Positions 40,414 through 53,559 of a stretch of DNA of 64,000 nt are shown here, piece by piece; within the stretch, counting starts at the first letter, position 1, and each line of letters starts with the position of its first letter. Origin of the DNA: Ciona intestinalis (lineage: Eukaryota > Chordata > Ascidiacea > Phlebobranchia > Cionidae); assembly GCF_000224145.3 (NCBI RefSeq), contig NW_004190499.2, positions 62,001-126,000 on the forward strand. The letters run 5' to 3'. The translations under genes and the position numbers were made by a program. A model generated the notes under the pieces. The model saw only the letters and a list, made by a program, of their open reading frames with translations, searched no databases and had not been told where the DNA came from.

Positions 40414-43400
40414 ATGTTTTGGCTATTATTAATATTAGGTGTATTGGTTCCATACGTTCAATCGTGCCCATCTCAATGTACATGTTTAGCACAAGTTGTC
40501 AACTGCCAACATCAAAGTTTAAATTCACTGCCGTCAGATGGCGCCATACCCACCGACACGTTACAGATGACTTTGTCCGACAACGACTTCACAACTTTGA
40601 CGACCGACATGTTTTCCACCTTCGCCGATCTACAGTGAGTTTATGTGACGTCATCACTAATGACGTCATATGTAAACAAAATATACAATTGTTCTATTTA
40701 AATAAGATAGCGAAGACTAAATCAAAACTTTTCATTCATCGCATCTTTTACGACTGTTATATTGTTGATAGCTCCCTTCTTTTCGTTGCTTATATTAAAA
40801 TATATTAAATCAATTTCTATTTACGCTACCGTGTTCACAACAAATATATAAACCGCGCATCAAATAAACACCATTATGACGTCACAGAAAGTTAACAATC
40901 GAGCGTTCCAACATAGCTACAATCGAAGCCGGTGCGTTCAACGGTCTTACCTCACTTACTGAGCTATCCCTGGCTTCCAATGCTATTACGTCACTACCTG
41001 ATGACGTATTTGCATCGCTGACGTCACTACAAACGGTAAGTTTTACCGACTGTCGTTTAGTAGCTATGTCTTCTTTTTTTTTTCCCTGTCGAAAAAGTTG
41101 TTGTTAATTTGATTGAAAAACATTATATTTTTATTGTTAAAATTATTATTGTAAATCGATATAAATTATTATATTATTTAGTTTTTATTTTCGTTCAGTT
41201 AAAACTCAGCGACAACTCGATGTCTACGATTGGTCGAAGATTCTTCAGCGGTTTGACGTCATTGACCACTCTTGATGTCACAAACGCTGGTGTTGACGTC
41301 ATAGAAGATAATTCGTTTAACGAACTATCTTCTCTTACGTCACTGGGTAAGTATTTTACGTCATATAATTGATGACGTCATAATGAAGTAATAATTACAG
41401 AGTTAGGAAGCAACAGTATGACGTCACTGGGCAGCGACACCTTCAAGGGTCTGACGTCACTTCCGACACTAAACGTCCAATTAAATTCCATCAGCTCGAT
41501 GACGTCAGGAGTGTTCTCACCAATGACGAGCCTTCAAGTGGTACGTCATCACAATGTCGTATCATGACGTCATAACATATTTCTTACGTCACAGATCAAC
41601 TTATCGGGAAACAATATAACAACAATCAACACTGGTGTGTTCAGCTCGCTCAACAATCTCGAACAAATCAATTTACAATCGAACCGGATATCCGGTTTGT
41701 CCGGAAGTATGTTTACGTCACTTCCTGCGCTCGAGGTAAGCACCTTATTAACTGTGTTGTTACAATTAGTACTGTGACGTTGCTACCAATTTAACTTCTG
41801 GTTATGACGTCATATTATACAGACAATGAACCTCCGCGGGAACGAAATATCTTCCGTTAATTCCGCTTTTTCCTCGGTCACCAACATCCGTAACCTGGAT
41901 CTTTCCAAGAACGCTTTCACGAACATTCCATCCAGTGTTCTCATCACATTAGGAAACCTCAGAACGTTGGATTTCAGCGAGAACCAGATTGTGGAGATTG
42001 CGGCGTTCGCTTTCGCGGGGTTAGCGGTCAGTATTGTTAGTGCAAAGTGACGTCATAAATGATGTTTGTTTTTCGTTTTAATTATAACTCGCTGTAAGTT
42101 TATTGTATGTTGGGTTTAGCGGTAAAGGTTGTTTTTACCTGTAACCCAACATGAGGCAGGCGAGGTTTATATTGACCCTTTGGTTACAACAACATAAGTC
42201 ATGTTAATTATATTTATTCACAAAGTACTTGGAACCTTGTAAGATGGCACGAATTACCACCTGTGTTGTAACGACTGTCGTTTCCCAGGCACGCGAGGAT
42301 AAAGTTAGAGTGATTCATTATGTGTGTTATTGTTCCCCAGAACTTGGAAACATTAAACTTCCGGAATAATTTACTTCCGTTGGCGGAAAACGGTGTATTT
42401 GGCGGAATGAGTAAATTAGTGACGGTGGATCTTTCGTTCAATCTTTTCACTGCAGTTCCAACCGACGCTTTCGATGGTATCGTGGGCGCCACTCAAGCTC
42501 AAGGTATGACCTCACTGTGGTGGGGACGTCATCATAAAGATGACGTCAGTGATATGTAATGATTGAATGCGCTTGCCATTTAAAATTATTTTAACGTCAG
42601 AAAACAATAATGACTTCATAGTGATGTCATTTATTTCCAGAAATTCTACTAAACGACAACCAGATAGCGAACGTCGCCTCAAACGCTTTCGCGAGTTGCC
42701 AAAGCTTACGAACTCTTGACCTCCGACGTAATAACATGACGTCACTATCCGCTAACTCATTCACAAGCCTTCCACAAATGCGCGTAAGATGGTTTTTGGG
42801 GTGGTTTGTTTTTATGGGAGGGGTGATTGTTGTTATAACACGGGTGTTCTGTTTCATACACCTGCCCGCTTACGAGTTACCACGTATGTAACTTTGTGGG
42901 TGATTGTTTTTCTCAGTTTCTCTATATGGCTAAATTAAACAACCCATTAGTAACCACTGGGTTGCAACAATTGCACCCCAAACCCCAAACAACAACTTTT
43001 CCCACAGACGATATATTTATCCGACAACCTGATAACGGCCCTCCCCTCTTCCGCCTTCACCTCCATGCAACGACTTGAGGTCATCCATCTACAACGAAAC
43101 CAGATCCAACTCGTTCAAACCGGTTCCTTCCAAGATTTGTTGGAGATGACGTCATTAGACCTTAGCAATCACGTCATCACCGACGTAGAAGACGGCGCAT
43201 TCTCGAATCTTCCATTGTTGACGTCACTATTGCTCAACAACAACCAACTTCCGGTCGTTCCAAAAGCCGCGCTTACCGTTCTCACATCGGTTCAAACGTT
43301 GGACATGGAAAACAACCTTATCACCGCATTGAACGATGTGAAAATGTTCGGTGATATGACGTCATTAACCACGTTGAAGTTACGTCATAATAAAATAGCA

Positions 43401-45549
43401 ACAATAGCGGTCGATTGTCTTGAAGGTCTAACTTCACTCATCAGTGTTGACCTCGGGTTTAATAAATTGACTGGCATCACTGGGACGATTGCGTCATCAC
43501 TGACGTCACTCACTACTGTAAACTTTGAAAGCAATCTGATGACGTCCATTGCTACGTCATCCTTCACTGGAATGACGTCTCTTCAATCCCTTGACCTTTC
43601 GTTGAACTCGTTGCCATCGTTACCAGAGGGTTTGCTTGGTGACGCACAGTCGTCATTGACGTAAGTTTTTTATTGTTACATAAAAATTGCAGTTTTGACG
43701 AATTATTTTTAGAAAGTTTTTGTTATTGTTTTCGCTGTCATTTTTCAGGAGTTTAAAATTGACCGGAAATCCCCTAAGTTGCGACTGCGACCTCAAGTGG
43801 TTGCAAACCGACTTCCAATCCTCCGCTAGTGGGGGTGTGTGTGCCGCCCCACCAACCGAAGTTGATAATACATTGGGGACTGGGGGAACTTGGATCCCAC
43901 CCGTGTCTTGTGTTGAGGAAACTACAACTGCTGACGTCACTACTCCTGACGTCACGACTGCTGACGTCACGACCGATGACGTCACAACAGAAGCTCCGGA
44001 GCCCGAAACTACCCCAGGTAGGATAGTTTGATCTCCGCTATACAATGTGAACCTTTATAACAGACTATGAATAAAATGCATCCGTAAATATGTTTTATTT
44101 ACAATTTATTCATAATTAAAGTTTGTTCTTACTTAATCGCTGAAATTACTGTAGTTTTTGTTTCCCCTATCTCAGTTGGGGTGATTCCCCTCACCATCGT
44201 CACAATCCCCTCCCCAGTTGAGGTCGACGTTGGTGACGTCATCAACATGACGTGTGTCGTCATAGGAACCCTCACACCTACTATCACGTGGGCTGATCCG
44301 GCTGGTAACGTCATAACTAACGGAGGACACTACGTCACGAACTCAGTTACAGGTGACGTCACAATATTGATTCGTAATGATCTTTATTGCGTAACTTTGT
44401 TCCTTGTATGACGTAACACTACAGGCGACCTACGTATCACGGGTGTGACGTCAAACATGGCGGGAAGTTACTTCTGCAACGCTGACAATGCAGCTGGTGA
44501 CAAACAATCGATACAAATTGACGTCACAGTCAGGTTCCCACCTTCCATAGTGACGTCACAACCAGCCATTGTAACCGCGGGGCCAGCCGCGACGATTCAC
44601 TGTGACGTCAACGCGTATCCCTTGGCAACGATCACGTGGTCCGTTCCCACCACCACCGTCATAATGGGTAACAGGTATGACGTCACATATCACACTAATG
44701 ACATCATCATGACGTAACACTTCCATCACAGCACTGGTAGTTTGATAGTAACATCGGGAGGAACCTTACACATGGCTGGCCGTGATAGCGACGATACAGG
44801 GGTATATACATGTACAGCCAACAACGTTATGGGGGAAGATCGTAAATCTACTTTCATATTCTTCTATAATCAAACGTCGGTACGTATGCATTTCATTACC
44901 TTGATGACGTCACTTTGACGATTTTACGTCATATTGATGACGTCACTTTGACGTTTTTCAGAGTTACGCAACAGCGACACACAGCGGCGTGGTTGGCGAC
45001 CCAGTCATTATGACGTGTGGCGGGTTAACAATGGAATCTGACGTCGCGTTTTCGTGGCGACTTCCTTCCGGTCACGTGATCCTAACCTCCCCCCACCTAC
45101 CTGGGACCGCTTACATCTCATTGGCTGGCAACGTCCGTTACCATGGCGATGGAAGTGCGCTGACGTCAGAGATCGAATCCAAGTTCACCCTCAACAAAGC
45201 AACAGGCGCTTTGGGGATAAATAGCCTCTCGATGACGTCATCAGCTAGTGACGTCATCACGACGCAACTGGGGACGTACACGTGTCAAACTTTGAGGGGT
45301 GTGTTTAATAATTTAGTGATTGATTCTAGGGTTTCTACGACGACGAGTACTATAACAACTACCACTGTTACTACCACCGTGACGTCATTAATACCTCAAT
45401 TGTATGAATTCTCGCTGACCGGGATATCTATTTATTACGTCATATTGGGTAGCATTCTACTTTTCTTGTTACTTTTGTTTATAATATTCTTCGTGAAACG
45501 TCATCAGCATAGAGATCAGTATCAACACAAGGTTTTAACACCAGAGTAA
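40414..45549 (+). CDS. LRR-Ig single-pass membrane receptor
   Basis: Fourteen exons give 1130 codons in one frame: 40414-40634, 40888-41035, 41199-41346, 41401-41540, 41595-41735, 41823-42026, 42341-42503, 42641-42783, 43008-43660, 43749-44017, 44176-44352, 44425-44674, 44732-44879, 44962-45549. A signal peptide (MFWLLLILGVLVPYVQS) and a Cys-rich LRR cap (CPSQCTCLAQVVNC) come first. Some twenty typical 24-residue LRRs follow (for example LKLSDNSMSTIG, LNLQ-like LNVQLNSISSMTSG), then an LRR C-cap (NPLSCDCDLKWLQ), a Thr-rich stalk, three Ig-like domains (MTCVVIG..GSYFCNADN; IHCDVNAYP..GVYTCTANN; IMTCGG..GTYTCQT) and a TM helix (IYYVILGSILLFLLLLFIIF). The cytoplasmic tail is only about 20 residues. 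Architecture resembles LRIG; orthology is not established. Cell adhesion or signalling is inferred. Confidence 0.85.
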
Positions 45550-46399
45550 TTTATATTGTTTCTATTTTGATGACGTATCGTTTGCCTTCGATTAATGATG
45601 TTCCATTGTGACGTGGCGTTTGCGCGATTTGTAAATAAATTTTAAGAAATTTAAAAGCTAAAAAAGTTTTTGTAAGCAAAAGTTTTTCATCCGCTAGACG
45701 ACGCTAGTGGTGAATACATAATGTAGCATGACTTGCATATTTGACGTCATGAGTGAAATGATGAGTCATTGTTATGATGACTTGCAAGTTGGGCGGAGGC
45801 GATCAGGATGTTGGGTGCAAACGACCACGGGAAGTTGTATTAATGCCACGCGTGTGAAAGTGATTAACAAGATATATTTTATTATCTCTTCGAATACGAT
45901 AGCGAAGATCAAATTAATAAATATTAAAGCTAATATTAAAACTTAATATTGCAAAGAAAAAGGAATTAAAAGCGAAACAACAGTCGTTACAACGCGCTAA
46001 GGATAAAACATTGCATTTGGTTAAAAATCGTGGCAGTTAAACCTTATTTTTAAAACGCAATTGTCACGCCAGGAGTTGGTAATAACGTGCGCTGAAAAGT
46101 TTTATAAAGTTGTGTTTGTGTCGTTTGCCGCAGACGGCTGGGACGTGACGTTTGGTCTGCGTTTTATTTTATGTAAAGGTGTTATGAGATAATATGGAGA
46201 TGCCTTTTACCGATGTTGCAGTTACTTGATAAATGTTATAATATATGTGTTGCATTATGTGTTAAGTTTTAATTACTGTCGTTTTGCTGCTAATTCTCTT
46301 GGTTGTTTTAATTAATCTCGCTATTGTATTCGAAGATTACATTTGTTATATTTTTGTTGCAGGATATCTGTAGTTCAAACTGATCTGCAAACTTTAATC
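45550..46399. other. Intergenic region, receptor / catalase
   Basis: It holds the receptor 3' untranslated region, an inverted copy (45880-46050) and a sense copy (46205-46345) of the T-rich dispersed repeat. An acceptor TTTTTGTTGCAG ends near 46363, just before the catalase leader and ATG. Confidence 0.55.
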
Positions 46400-49300
46400 A
46401 TGGGACGCACCAAGAGTGACAATCAACTAAAGGAATATGCCGAGAAAAATAAGGTTAAGAAAGTTCAATTACTTTGTTTGTTTAAATAAATTATCATGCT
46501 ATTATTTTTTGAAATAAAGATGTTTATTATATTTAGTGAAAGTGAATAGTTTCTAACATAACTTTTTAAAATATTGCTTTTTTTGTAACGTTATAAAGAA
46601 TTCCTAATTCTAAAACAAATATTTAAATATATTGTTAACAGGACAAGACGGTCCTCATGACGGGCACCGGGGCCCCCATCGAGGATAAACTGAATGTGTT
46701 GACGGTTGGTGAAAGGGGACCGCTGTTAATGCAGGTTGGTTGCGTTGTATACTATGTCTATGACAGTATTATGACATCACTATGACATCACACATTATTT
46801 ATGACAATATTATGACATCACTATGACATCACAAATGATAATATCACACATTATTTATGACATCTCATAATGTGTGACATCACTATTGTGACATCACACA
46901 TTATGACATCACCGATTATGACATCACAGGACTTCACGTTTACCGACGAGATGGCTCACTTCAACCGGGAACGAATTCCAGAACGAGTTGTTCACGCTAA
47001 GGGAGGAGGTTTGTGGTTGTGTGCCAATATATTTGTTTGAATGTGATTGGTTTGTTGTGTGAGTGTTTGTATAAACTTTATGCAACCGATATTTTTCCAA
47101 ATCATCATTCCTCCCCCATGTAAAACTATAACAATCCCAAACAAACTTTAAAAAAACTTAAACCCCCCCAGGTGCCAAGGGATACTTGGAGATCACCCAT
47201 GATATCAGCAACTTCTGCAAAGCCGATATATTCAGCAGTATCGGAAAGCGGACTCCGCTCGCTGTGAGGTTTTCAACAGTTGGTAAGTTTGTTTGTAGAT
47301 TAAACAAACCACGTAAACGCGCGAGGCACATAATGGCCGGGGTAATAATTAAACCAAACCTAGATCATAATACATCGCTATGCTGCATGTTGGGAACATT
47401 TGTATGGTTAGACCCGTGTTCTTACCCATATAGAATATCACAGGCAACTTCATGAATTTTTCATCAAACCAATATCACGAAGTTAGTTTGTAAACTTTGC
47501 GATATAACAAACGTTATAACTCTTATGCATTTTAATAAAGTGTTTGTCCGGTGCCCTGCTTAGTGTAAGACCTCACCCATATAGAATGGAACACTGTGTG
47601 GTTTGGGTAACATTCCAATTCTCATGGCATGGAATATACAATGTTGGGGCGATGAGCCTCAATATACAATAAACAACCCCCCCCCCCACAGGTGGTGAAA
47701 GTGGGAGCGCCGATTCAGCTCGCGATCCTCGTGGGTTCGCCATCAAGTTTTACACAGAGGAAGGAATATGGGACCTTGTGGGAAACAACACCCCTATCTT
47801 CTTTATTAGGGATCCTATCTTTGTGAGTTTTAATCATAGGTGGTTGGGGTTGGGAGTGTATGAGGCGTCATAGGTTTTAGTACTGCAGTTAATATTTGCT
47901 TTTTTGAGGGATTATTTAGTTTTTTAATCATGGCCGTAACATTAGGGCTATCTATAAAGAAATATACCCTGGAGTGATTTGAGCATCGATGGCATGTTGT
48001 GTTTATACAAAGCTGGTTCTTTTGCAAATCCTGATAAATGAAACAAATATTGTCAATTAAAATTACATCGATAGTGCAACAATAAAGTTCAAACCACCAG
48101 TTGAACCAACCATACATAATTTATCCGATGAAACTTCCTTCCATATTAACTGGAAGCCACCATCCCTCCATTGTTCGTGGTCGTTATTATTCTCATTAAT
48201 TCCACTTGGTGTGATAATATGTTATTTCTATTTTGCACAACAATAGTAATATATGACATCCGGTGAAAATCTTTCTATATTTCCGTGTAAGAGGAATCAC
48301 TTTGCTAATTATTGCGATGTTAAATTTACCGCGGATATTCAGTGTAAAAGTTAGCCCGCAGTAATATTGGATTGTTGTGCATAAGGGCCACAGTTGCTCA
48401 TAAGGGTATTTAATTGAACCGGGGAGTAATTAAATTCCTCCCATCCAGTTTCCTTCATTCATCCACACCCAGAAGCGAAACCCGCAAACTCATCTTAAAG
48501 ACCCGGACATGTTTTGGGATTTCATCTCCTTGCGACCCGAGACCACACACCAGGTATCTCACATCCTTGTGATGTAACAATGCCCATTATTGCATAACTA
48601 TGTATCCACCTGCTGTTAAACTTTTATGACATCATAAATTTATTGGTTTAAAGAAGTTACATTCATTCTTAAGTATGTTGGTAGTCAGGGTTGTTCGTAT
48701 AATGTTGCATATTAGGCCGACTCTTGCTTAAATTGACCCCAACCATATCCAATGCCCCCCCCCCCCCCCTATATTCGATAGCGAAAAACAAAATAGATAG
48801 TAGCGGGCATGAGGTGTATGTAACAGAACACCCATGTTATAACGACCATCAACCCTGGAGAGTAAATACACCCCAAGGGANNNNNNNNNNNNNNNNNNNN
48901 NNNNNNNNNNNNNNNNNNNNNNNNNNNNNNNNNNNNNNNNNNNNNNNNNNNNNNNNNNNNNNNNNNNNNNNNNNNNNNNNNNNNNNNNNNNNNNNNNNNN
49001 NNNNNNNNNNNNNNNNNNNNNNNNNNNNNNNNNNNNNNNNNNNNNNNNNNNNNNNNNNNNNNNNNNNNNNNNNNNNNNNNNNNNNNNNNNNNNNNNNNNN
49101 NNNNNNNNNNNNNNNNNNNNNNNNNNNNNNNNNNNNNNNNNNNNNNNNNNNNNNNNNNNNNNNNNNNNNNNNNNNNNNNNNNNNNNNNNNNNNNNNNNNN
49201 NNNNNNNNNNNNNNNNNNNNNNNNNNNNNNNNNNNNNNNNNNNNNNNNNNNNNNNNNNNNNNNNNNNNNNNNNNNNNNNNNNNNNNNNNNNNNNNNNNNN

Positions 49301-52300
49301 NNNNNNNNNNNNNNNNNNNNNNNNNNNNNNNNNNNNNNNNNNNNNNNNNNNNNNNNNNNNNNNNNNNNNNNNNNNNNNNNNNNNNNNNNNNNNNNNNNNN
49401 NNNNNNNNNNNNNNNNNNNNNNNNNNNNNNNNNNNNNNNNNNNNNNNNNNNNNNNNNNNNNNNNNNNNNNNNNNNNNNNNNNNNNNNNNNNNNNNNNNNN
49501 NNNNNNNNNNNNNNNNNNNNNNNNNNNNNNNNNNNNNNNNNNNNNNNNNNNNNNNNNNNNNNNNNNNNNNNNNNNNNNNNNNNNNNNNNNNNNNNNNNNN
49601 NNNNNNNNNNNNNNNNNNNNNNNNNNNNNNNNNNNNNNNNNNNNNNNNNNNNNNNNNNTGGTAATCCACTTCAATACAACAGATAATTGGTGCAATATTT
49701 CAATTACATTGTATCAATGTAATTCAACAATTGGGCGCTTTAAGATGTGCATCTACAATGTTGGGGTAATGGACCAACTCTGGCTATATCCCAGGTCTCA
49801 TGGCATGCCTCACTGTAGGACCTTACCCATATAGAATAGAATGTGCATATACAATGTTGGGGTAATGGGTCAACCCTGGTCTAAATCTCAGGTCCCATGA
49901 CGTGCCTCACTGTAGGACCTCACCTATATAGAATAGAATGCGCATATACAATGTTGGGGTAATGGGCCAACTCTGGCCTAAATCCCAGGTCCCCGAAAAA
50001 GACCTCACCCATATAACAACCATAATCCTACATATGATCTCCCCCACAGACAGATCAAGGCATTAAGAACCTGACGGCCGATGAAGCTGATACATTGGCT
50101 GCCACTGACCCAGATCATGCAATACGAGATTTATACAATGCCATCGCTGACGGTAACAACCCAAGTTGGACCATGTACATACAGGTGAGTGAGTTTGTAT
50201 TGTAGAAGATGAATCTGTTTGCATATGTTGTGGTTATTACTCTATATATGAACGCAGAAGTCGAATCAAACTTTTATTCAACATTTTTACTGCTAGCGTT
50301 TTGTGCCAATTCCGTTCTTTTCGTTGTTTTAATTGATCTGGTCTTCGTTATCGTATTTAAAGAAATCAAAAGCATAGGTTTATGTTTTATCACATAATTT
50401 ATTCTATTTTTTTAATTTNNNNNNNNNNNNNNNNNNNNNNNNNNNNNNNNNNNNNNNNNNNNNNNNNNNNNNNNNNNNNNNNNNNNNNNNNNNNNNNNNN
50501 NNNNNNNNNNNNNNNNNNNNNNNNNNNNNNNNNNNNNNNNNNNGTTAAAACGTGGCTGTTAAACCTTACAGTGGGTTGCAAATGTTTAAATAAAATAAAT
50601 TAAAACTTCTACTGTTATGACATCACAATCTGTTTGAATTGAAAGCACTTGGCAATAACAACACTAAAAGTGCTGGCTCATTGTGATGTCATAGGGGTTT
50701 ATTTATAACATCATAATGACTTTGTACTGTGCAGTAGATTGGGGTACGATGGTACAGTAGATTGGGGTAAGATGGAACATCTTTTTTTCTTTTTTGTCAT
50801 CCTATTTAACTGTAAACAAAGCATATTTACAGAGATATACATATCGCAACTGTATTGTCAAAACACAATTACGAAATATTCGATATAATGTGCTAACAGT
50901 ATTCCATCTTACCCCACAGTAATATAGTCACATACTGACTTATTTGTGCAGTTTATTTGTTTCTGCAATCTTTGTAAAAGTTGAAATACTTGTGATTGTT
51001 TGCAGGTGATGACTTACCAACAAGCCACCACACACAAATGGAATCCCTTCGACCTTACCAAGGTGCAGTGTTGCCAGATTTAATGTTTCCAGTGTTTCCC
51101 ATAAATTAATATTAAAAAAATGCGATTTAAAAAAAAAATTATTTTTATTGTTTAACTTTTTGTTGTGCAACACAATATATCACGTGGTTTACGCATGGTT
51201 GCTCGCGGTGACCGAACTTAACCCCGACATGCAGGATTATGACGTCATAATGCATGCGCGTGATGTTGTTTGTCACGTATAAATGTTTGTTGGTTTCGGT
51301 AATCGCGTTTTGCACGATTATCCCAAGAAACGTAGACGCTATGTCATTGTGACGTCATGGTTCATTATTCTAATAACTGTCGTACTTTGCCATGCAAGGA
51401 TAAATAAGTTACATACGTGGTAACTCGTAAGCGGGCACGAGGTGTATGAAACAGAACACCTGTGTTATAACAACCGTCGTTGCCCCGCCATGTGAGGATG
51501 AACAAGTTACATCATTTATAGAATATATTACAACCTCCCCACAGACATGGCCACAGGGGGAATTCCCGCTCATCCAAGTCGGCAAGATGGTTTTGAACGA
51601 AAATCCTTCCAACTATTTCGCTGAAGTTGAACAGATAGCGTTCTCACCTTCACACATGGTACCAGGGATCGAAGCCAGCCCCGATAAGATGCTGCAGGTA
51701 TTGTAGCTTAACTATTAATATTGTGTATCGGTCCTACAGTGAGGCACGCCATGGGACCTGGGGTTTAGACCAGAGTTGGCCCATTACTAAAAACTCCAGG
51801 TTGGTACCCCATAATCGACCTCACCCGACGTAGAAGTTGTTTAACCCTTGTGACGTCATAGATGATTATAACTTCTAAGAAATGTTGTTTGTGACCGCGG
51901 GCGTCCATTGTTCGAATAATATGTAAATTATATTATGAGCGTCCTGCCCTGTGGGCTAAATTAACGCTCGCATAATAACCAGAATATAAAGGTTCATGGC
52001 TTCATGCTGCTACCATTGTGGGCGTTTATTTCCTTGGACATTTAACGGTAATTGCTCCAACCCAGTGCCCACTAATGGGTTGTCTAAATAGTCAGCCATT
52101 TATAAAACAATTACCCACAAAGTTACACACATGGTAACTTGTAAGCGGGCACGAGCTGTATGAAACAGAACACCCGTGTTATAAAAACTAGTGTCGTTAC
52201 CCAGCCATGCAAGGATAAACAAGTTACACTCGTTACAGGGTCGCTTGTTCTCGTACCCCGACACCCATCGTCATCGCCTCGGTAGCAATTACCTGCAGAT

Positions 52301-53559
52301 CCCAATCAACTGCCCGTTCAATGTTCGTGGGGGGAAGGTGAACAATTACCAACGGGATGGCCCGCAATGCGTTACTGACAACTCAAGTAAGTATATATAA
52401 GTATTTAGGATGTGGGGTTTATGCCAAAGCTGCTCCGACGACTACTTCTGTGCGTGCGAAGAAACGTGCTGCATGTATCACTGTCCGGCGTATTTTTAAT
52501 AGTTTTAAATGTATTGTAAATTTATCCTCGCATGGCCGGCAAACGTGTTGTGTTTCATACACCTCATGTTATTTATCACGTATGTAACTTTGTGTGCCAC
52601 CACACACCTAATCCCAACCTATATATGTAGAGGGCGCACCAAACTATTACCCGAACAGTTTCAACGGACCGCTAGATGGCGCCCACACGTGCCCAGCTTC
52701 TCGTAAACAAACATCGCTTCACGTTGACAGACAACCAGCTTCTGACGTCAAGAAATACAACTCAGCTGATGACGATAACTTTACACAGGTGATTGTTACG
52801 TCATTATGTTTATGTTTGTTACGTCATTATGTTTAGTTATGACGACATAGTGGAACATTAACTCTATTGTTCGTTGACAATCAAATTTCCGCGGTATCGT
52901 TTCTTCGAACGCGTGTTTGCTTAATTTTTAACAACTTGACTTATTGTTTTATTTATTTTTTTAAAAAACGGCGGCAAAGATCAAATTATTTAAAACAACA
53001 AGGAATTAGCGGCAAAATAACAGTCGTTTAAAACACGCTACGGTTAAAAAGTATGTAAGCGTACTTTGAAATATAGATTGCGACGCAGCGATTCCCGTAC
53101 ATGTGCTGTTTGCTGTTGCATATTGGAGGTTTCATTAAAATATATTCCAGAGGGCCACAATTAGAACAAGTATATAACATTTTTTGTAACGGTGGCAAGG
53201 CATTTCTATAAGGCCCACGTTTACACCGTTGTAATTATGTTATGAAAAAAACTGTTTTAATAAATTACGTCATGGTTTAATTACGTCATCATCCTATACG
53301 TCATCGCAGGTTGGAACATTCTGGCGTAAAGTGTTGAACGAAGCCGAACGCAAGAGATTGGCGGAAAACATCGGAAATCATATGAAGGCCGCCCAACCGT
53401 TCCTACAAAAGCGTGCGGTATGTAGCGACGTCTAGCGGATGGACTTTTTAACTTTGTTTAACGTCGTTGTTTCTACAGATCGCCAACTTTGCGGCGGCAG
53501 ATCCTGAATTCGGAGCCATGATTCAAGCTGTCATCGATAAAGCCGCTGCTAAAATGTAA
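46400..53559 (+). CDS. CAT: Catalase (one or more exons in gap)
   Basis: Catalase is the peroxisomal haem enzyme that breaks down hydrogen peroxide. Exons seen are 46400-46453, 46642-46734, 46930-47008, 47172-47282, 47692-47822, 48449-48553, (gap), 50050-50184, 51006-51062, 51545-51697, 52239-52386, 52631-52788, 53311-53417 and 53479-53559. The active-site His is in [17 protein letters not shown] and the distal Asn in [17 protein letters not shown]. The proximal haem Tyr is in [20 protein letters not shown]. Also clear are [20 protein letters not shown] and [16 protein letters not shown]. The segment between RPETTHQ and TDQGIKNL (the VLFLFSDRG..-type region in other catalases) is missing in the 778-N gap. 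The C-terminus AKM fits a type-1 peroxisomal signal. Confidence 0.95.
46745..46929 (+). repeat. Degenerate TGACATCA array filling catalase intron 2
   Basis: Nearly every element of this intron is TATGACATCAC, TATTTATGACA or GTGTGACATCAC. The acceptor itself is the last unit (TTATGACATCACAG). Confidence 0.85.
48881..49658. other. Assembly gap (778 N)
   Basis: It lies inside catalase; at least one coding exon must be hidden in it. A 98-bp family unit lies at its left border. Confidence 0.95.
49747..50025 (-). repeat. 97-bp tandem repeat, three inverted units
   Basis: It is the same family as 12461-12925 in the other orientation (TACAATGTTGGGGTAATGGG, CCTCACTGTAGGACCT). It lies in a catalase intron next to exon 50050. 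Confidence 0.88.
50419..50543. other. Assembly gap (125 N)
   Basis: It lies within a catalase intron. A sense T-rich repeat fragment lies left and an inverted end (AAACGTGGCTGTTAAACC) lies right. Confidence 0.95.
50737..50935. repeat. Fold-back MITE-like copy with doubled left end
   Basis: The left end AGTAGATTGGGGTA.GATGG occurs twice in tandem (50737 and 50757). The right end is TTCCATCTTACCCCACAGTA. Doubling of the terminus may be the first step towards the tandem arrays at 54070 and 63795. Confidence 0.7.

Noticed and set aside
43653-44045. 130-codon minus-strand frame with VVTS repeats
   Set aside because: Mirror of the octamer-coded DVT stalk of the receptor; the palindrome opens both strands.
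48724-49695. Three long open frames of about 310 codons
   Set aside because: Nearly all residues are N from the 778-base gap.
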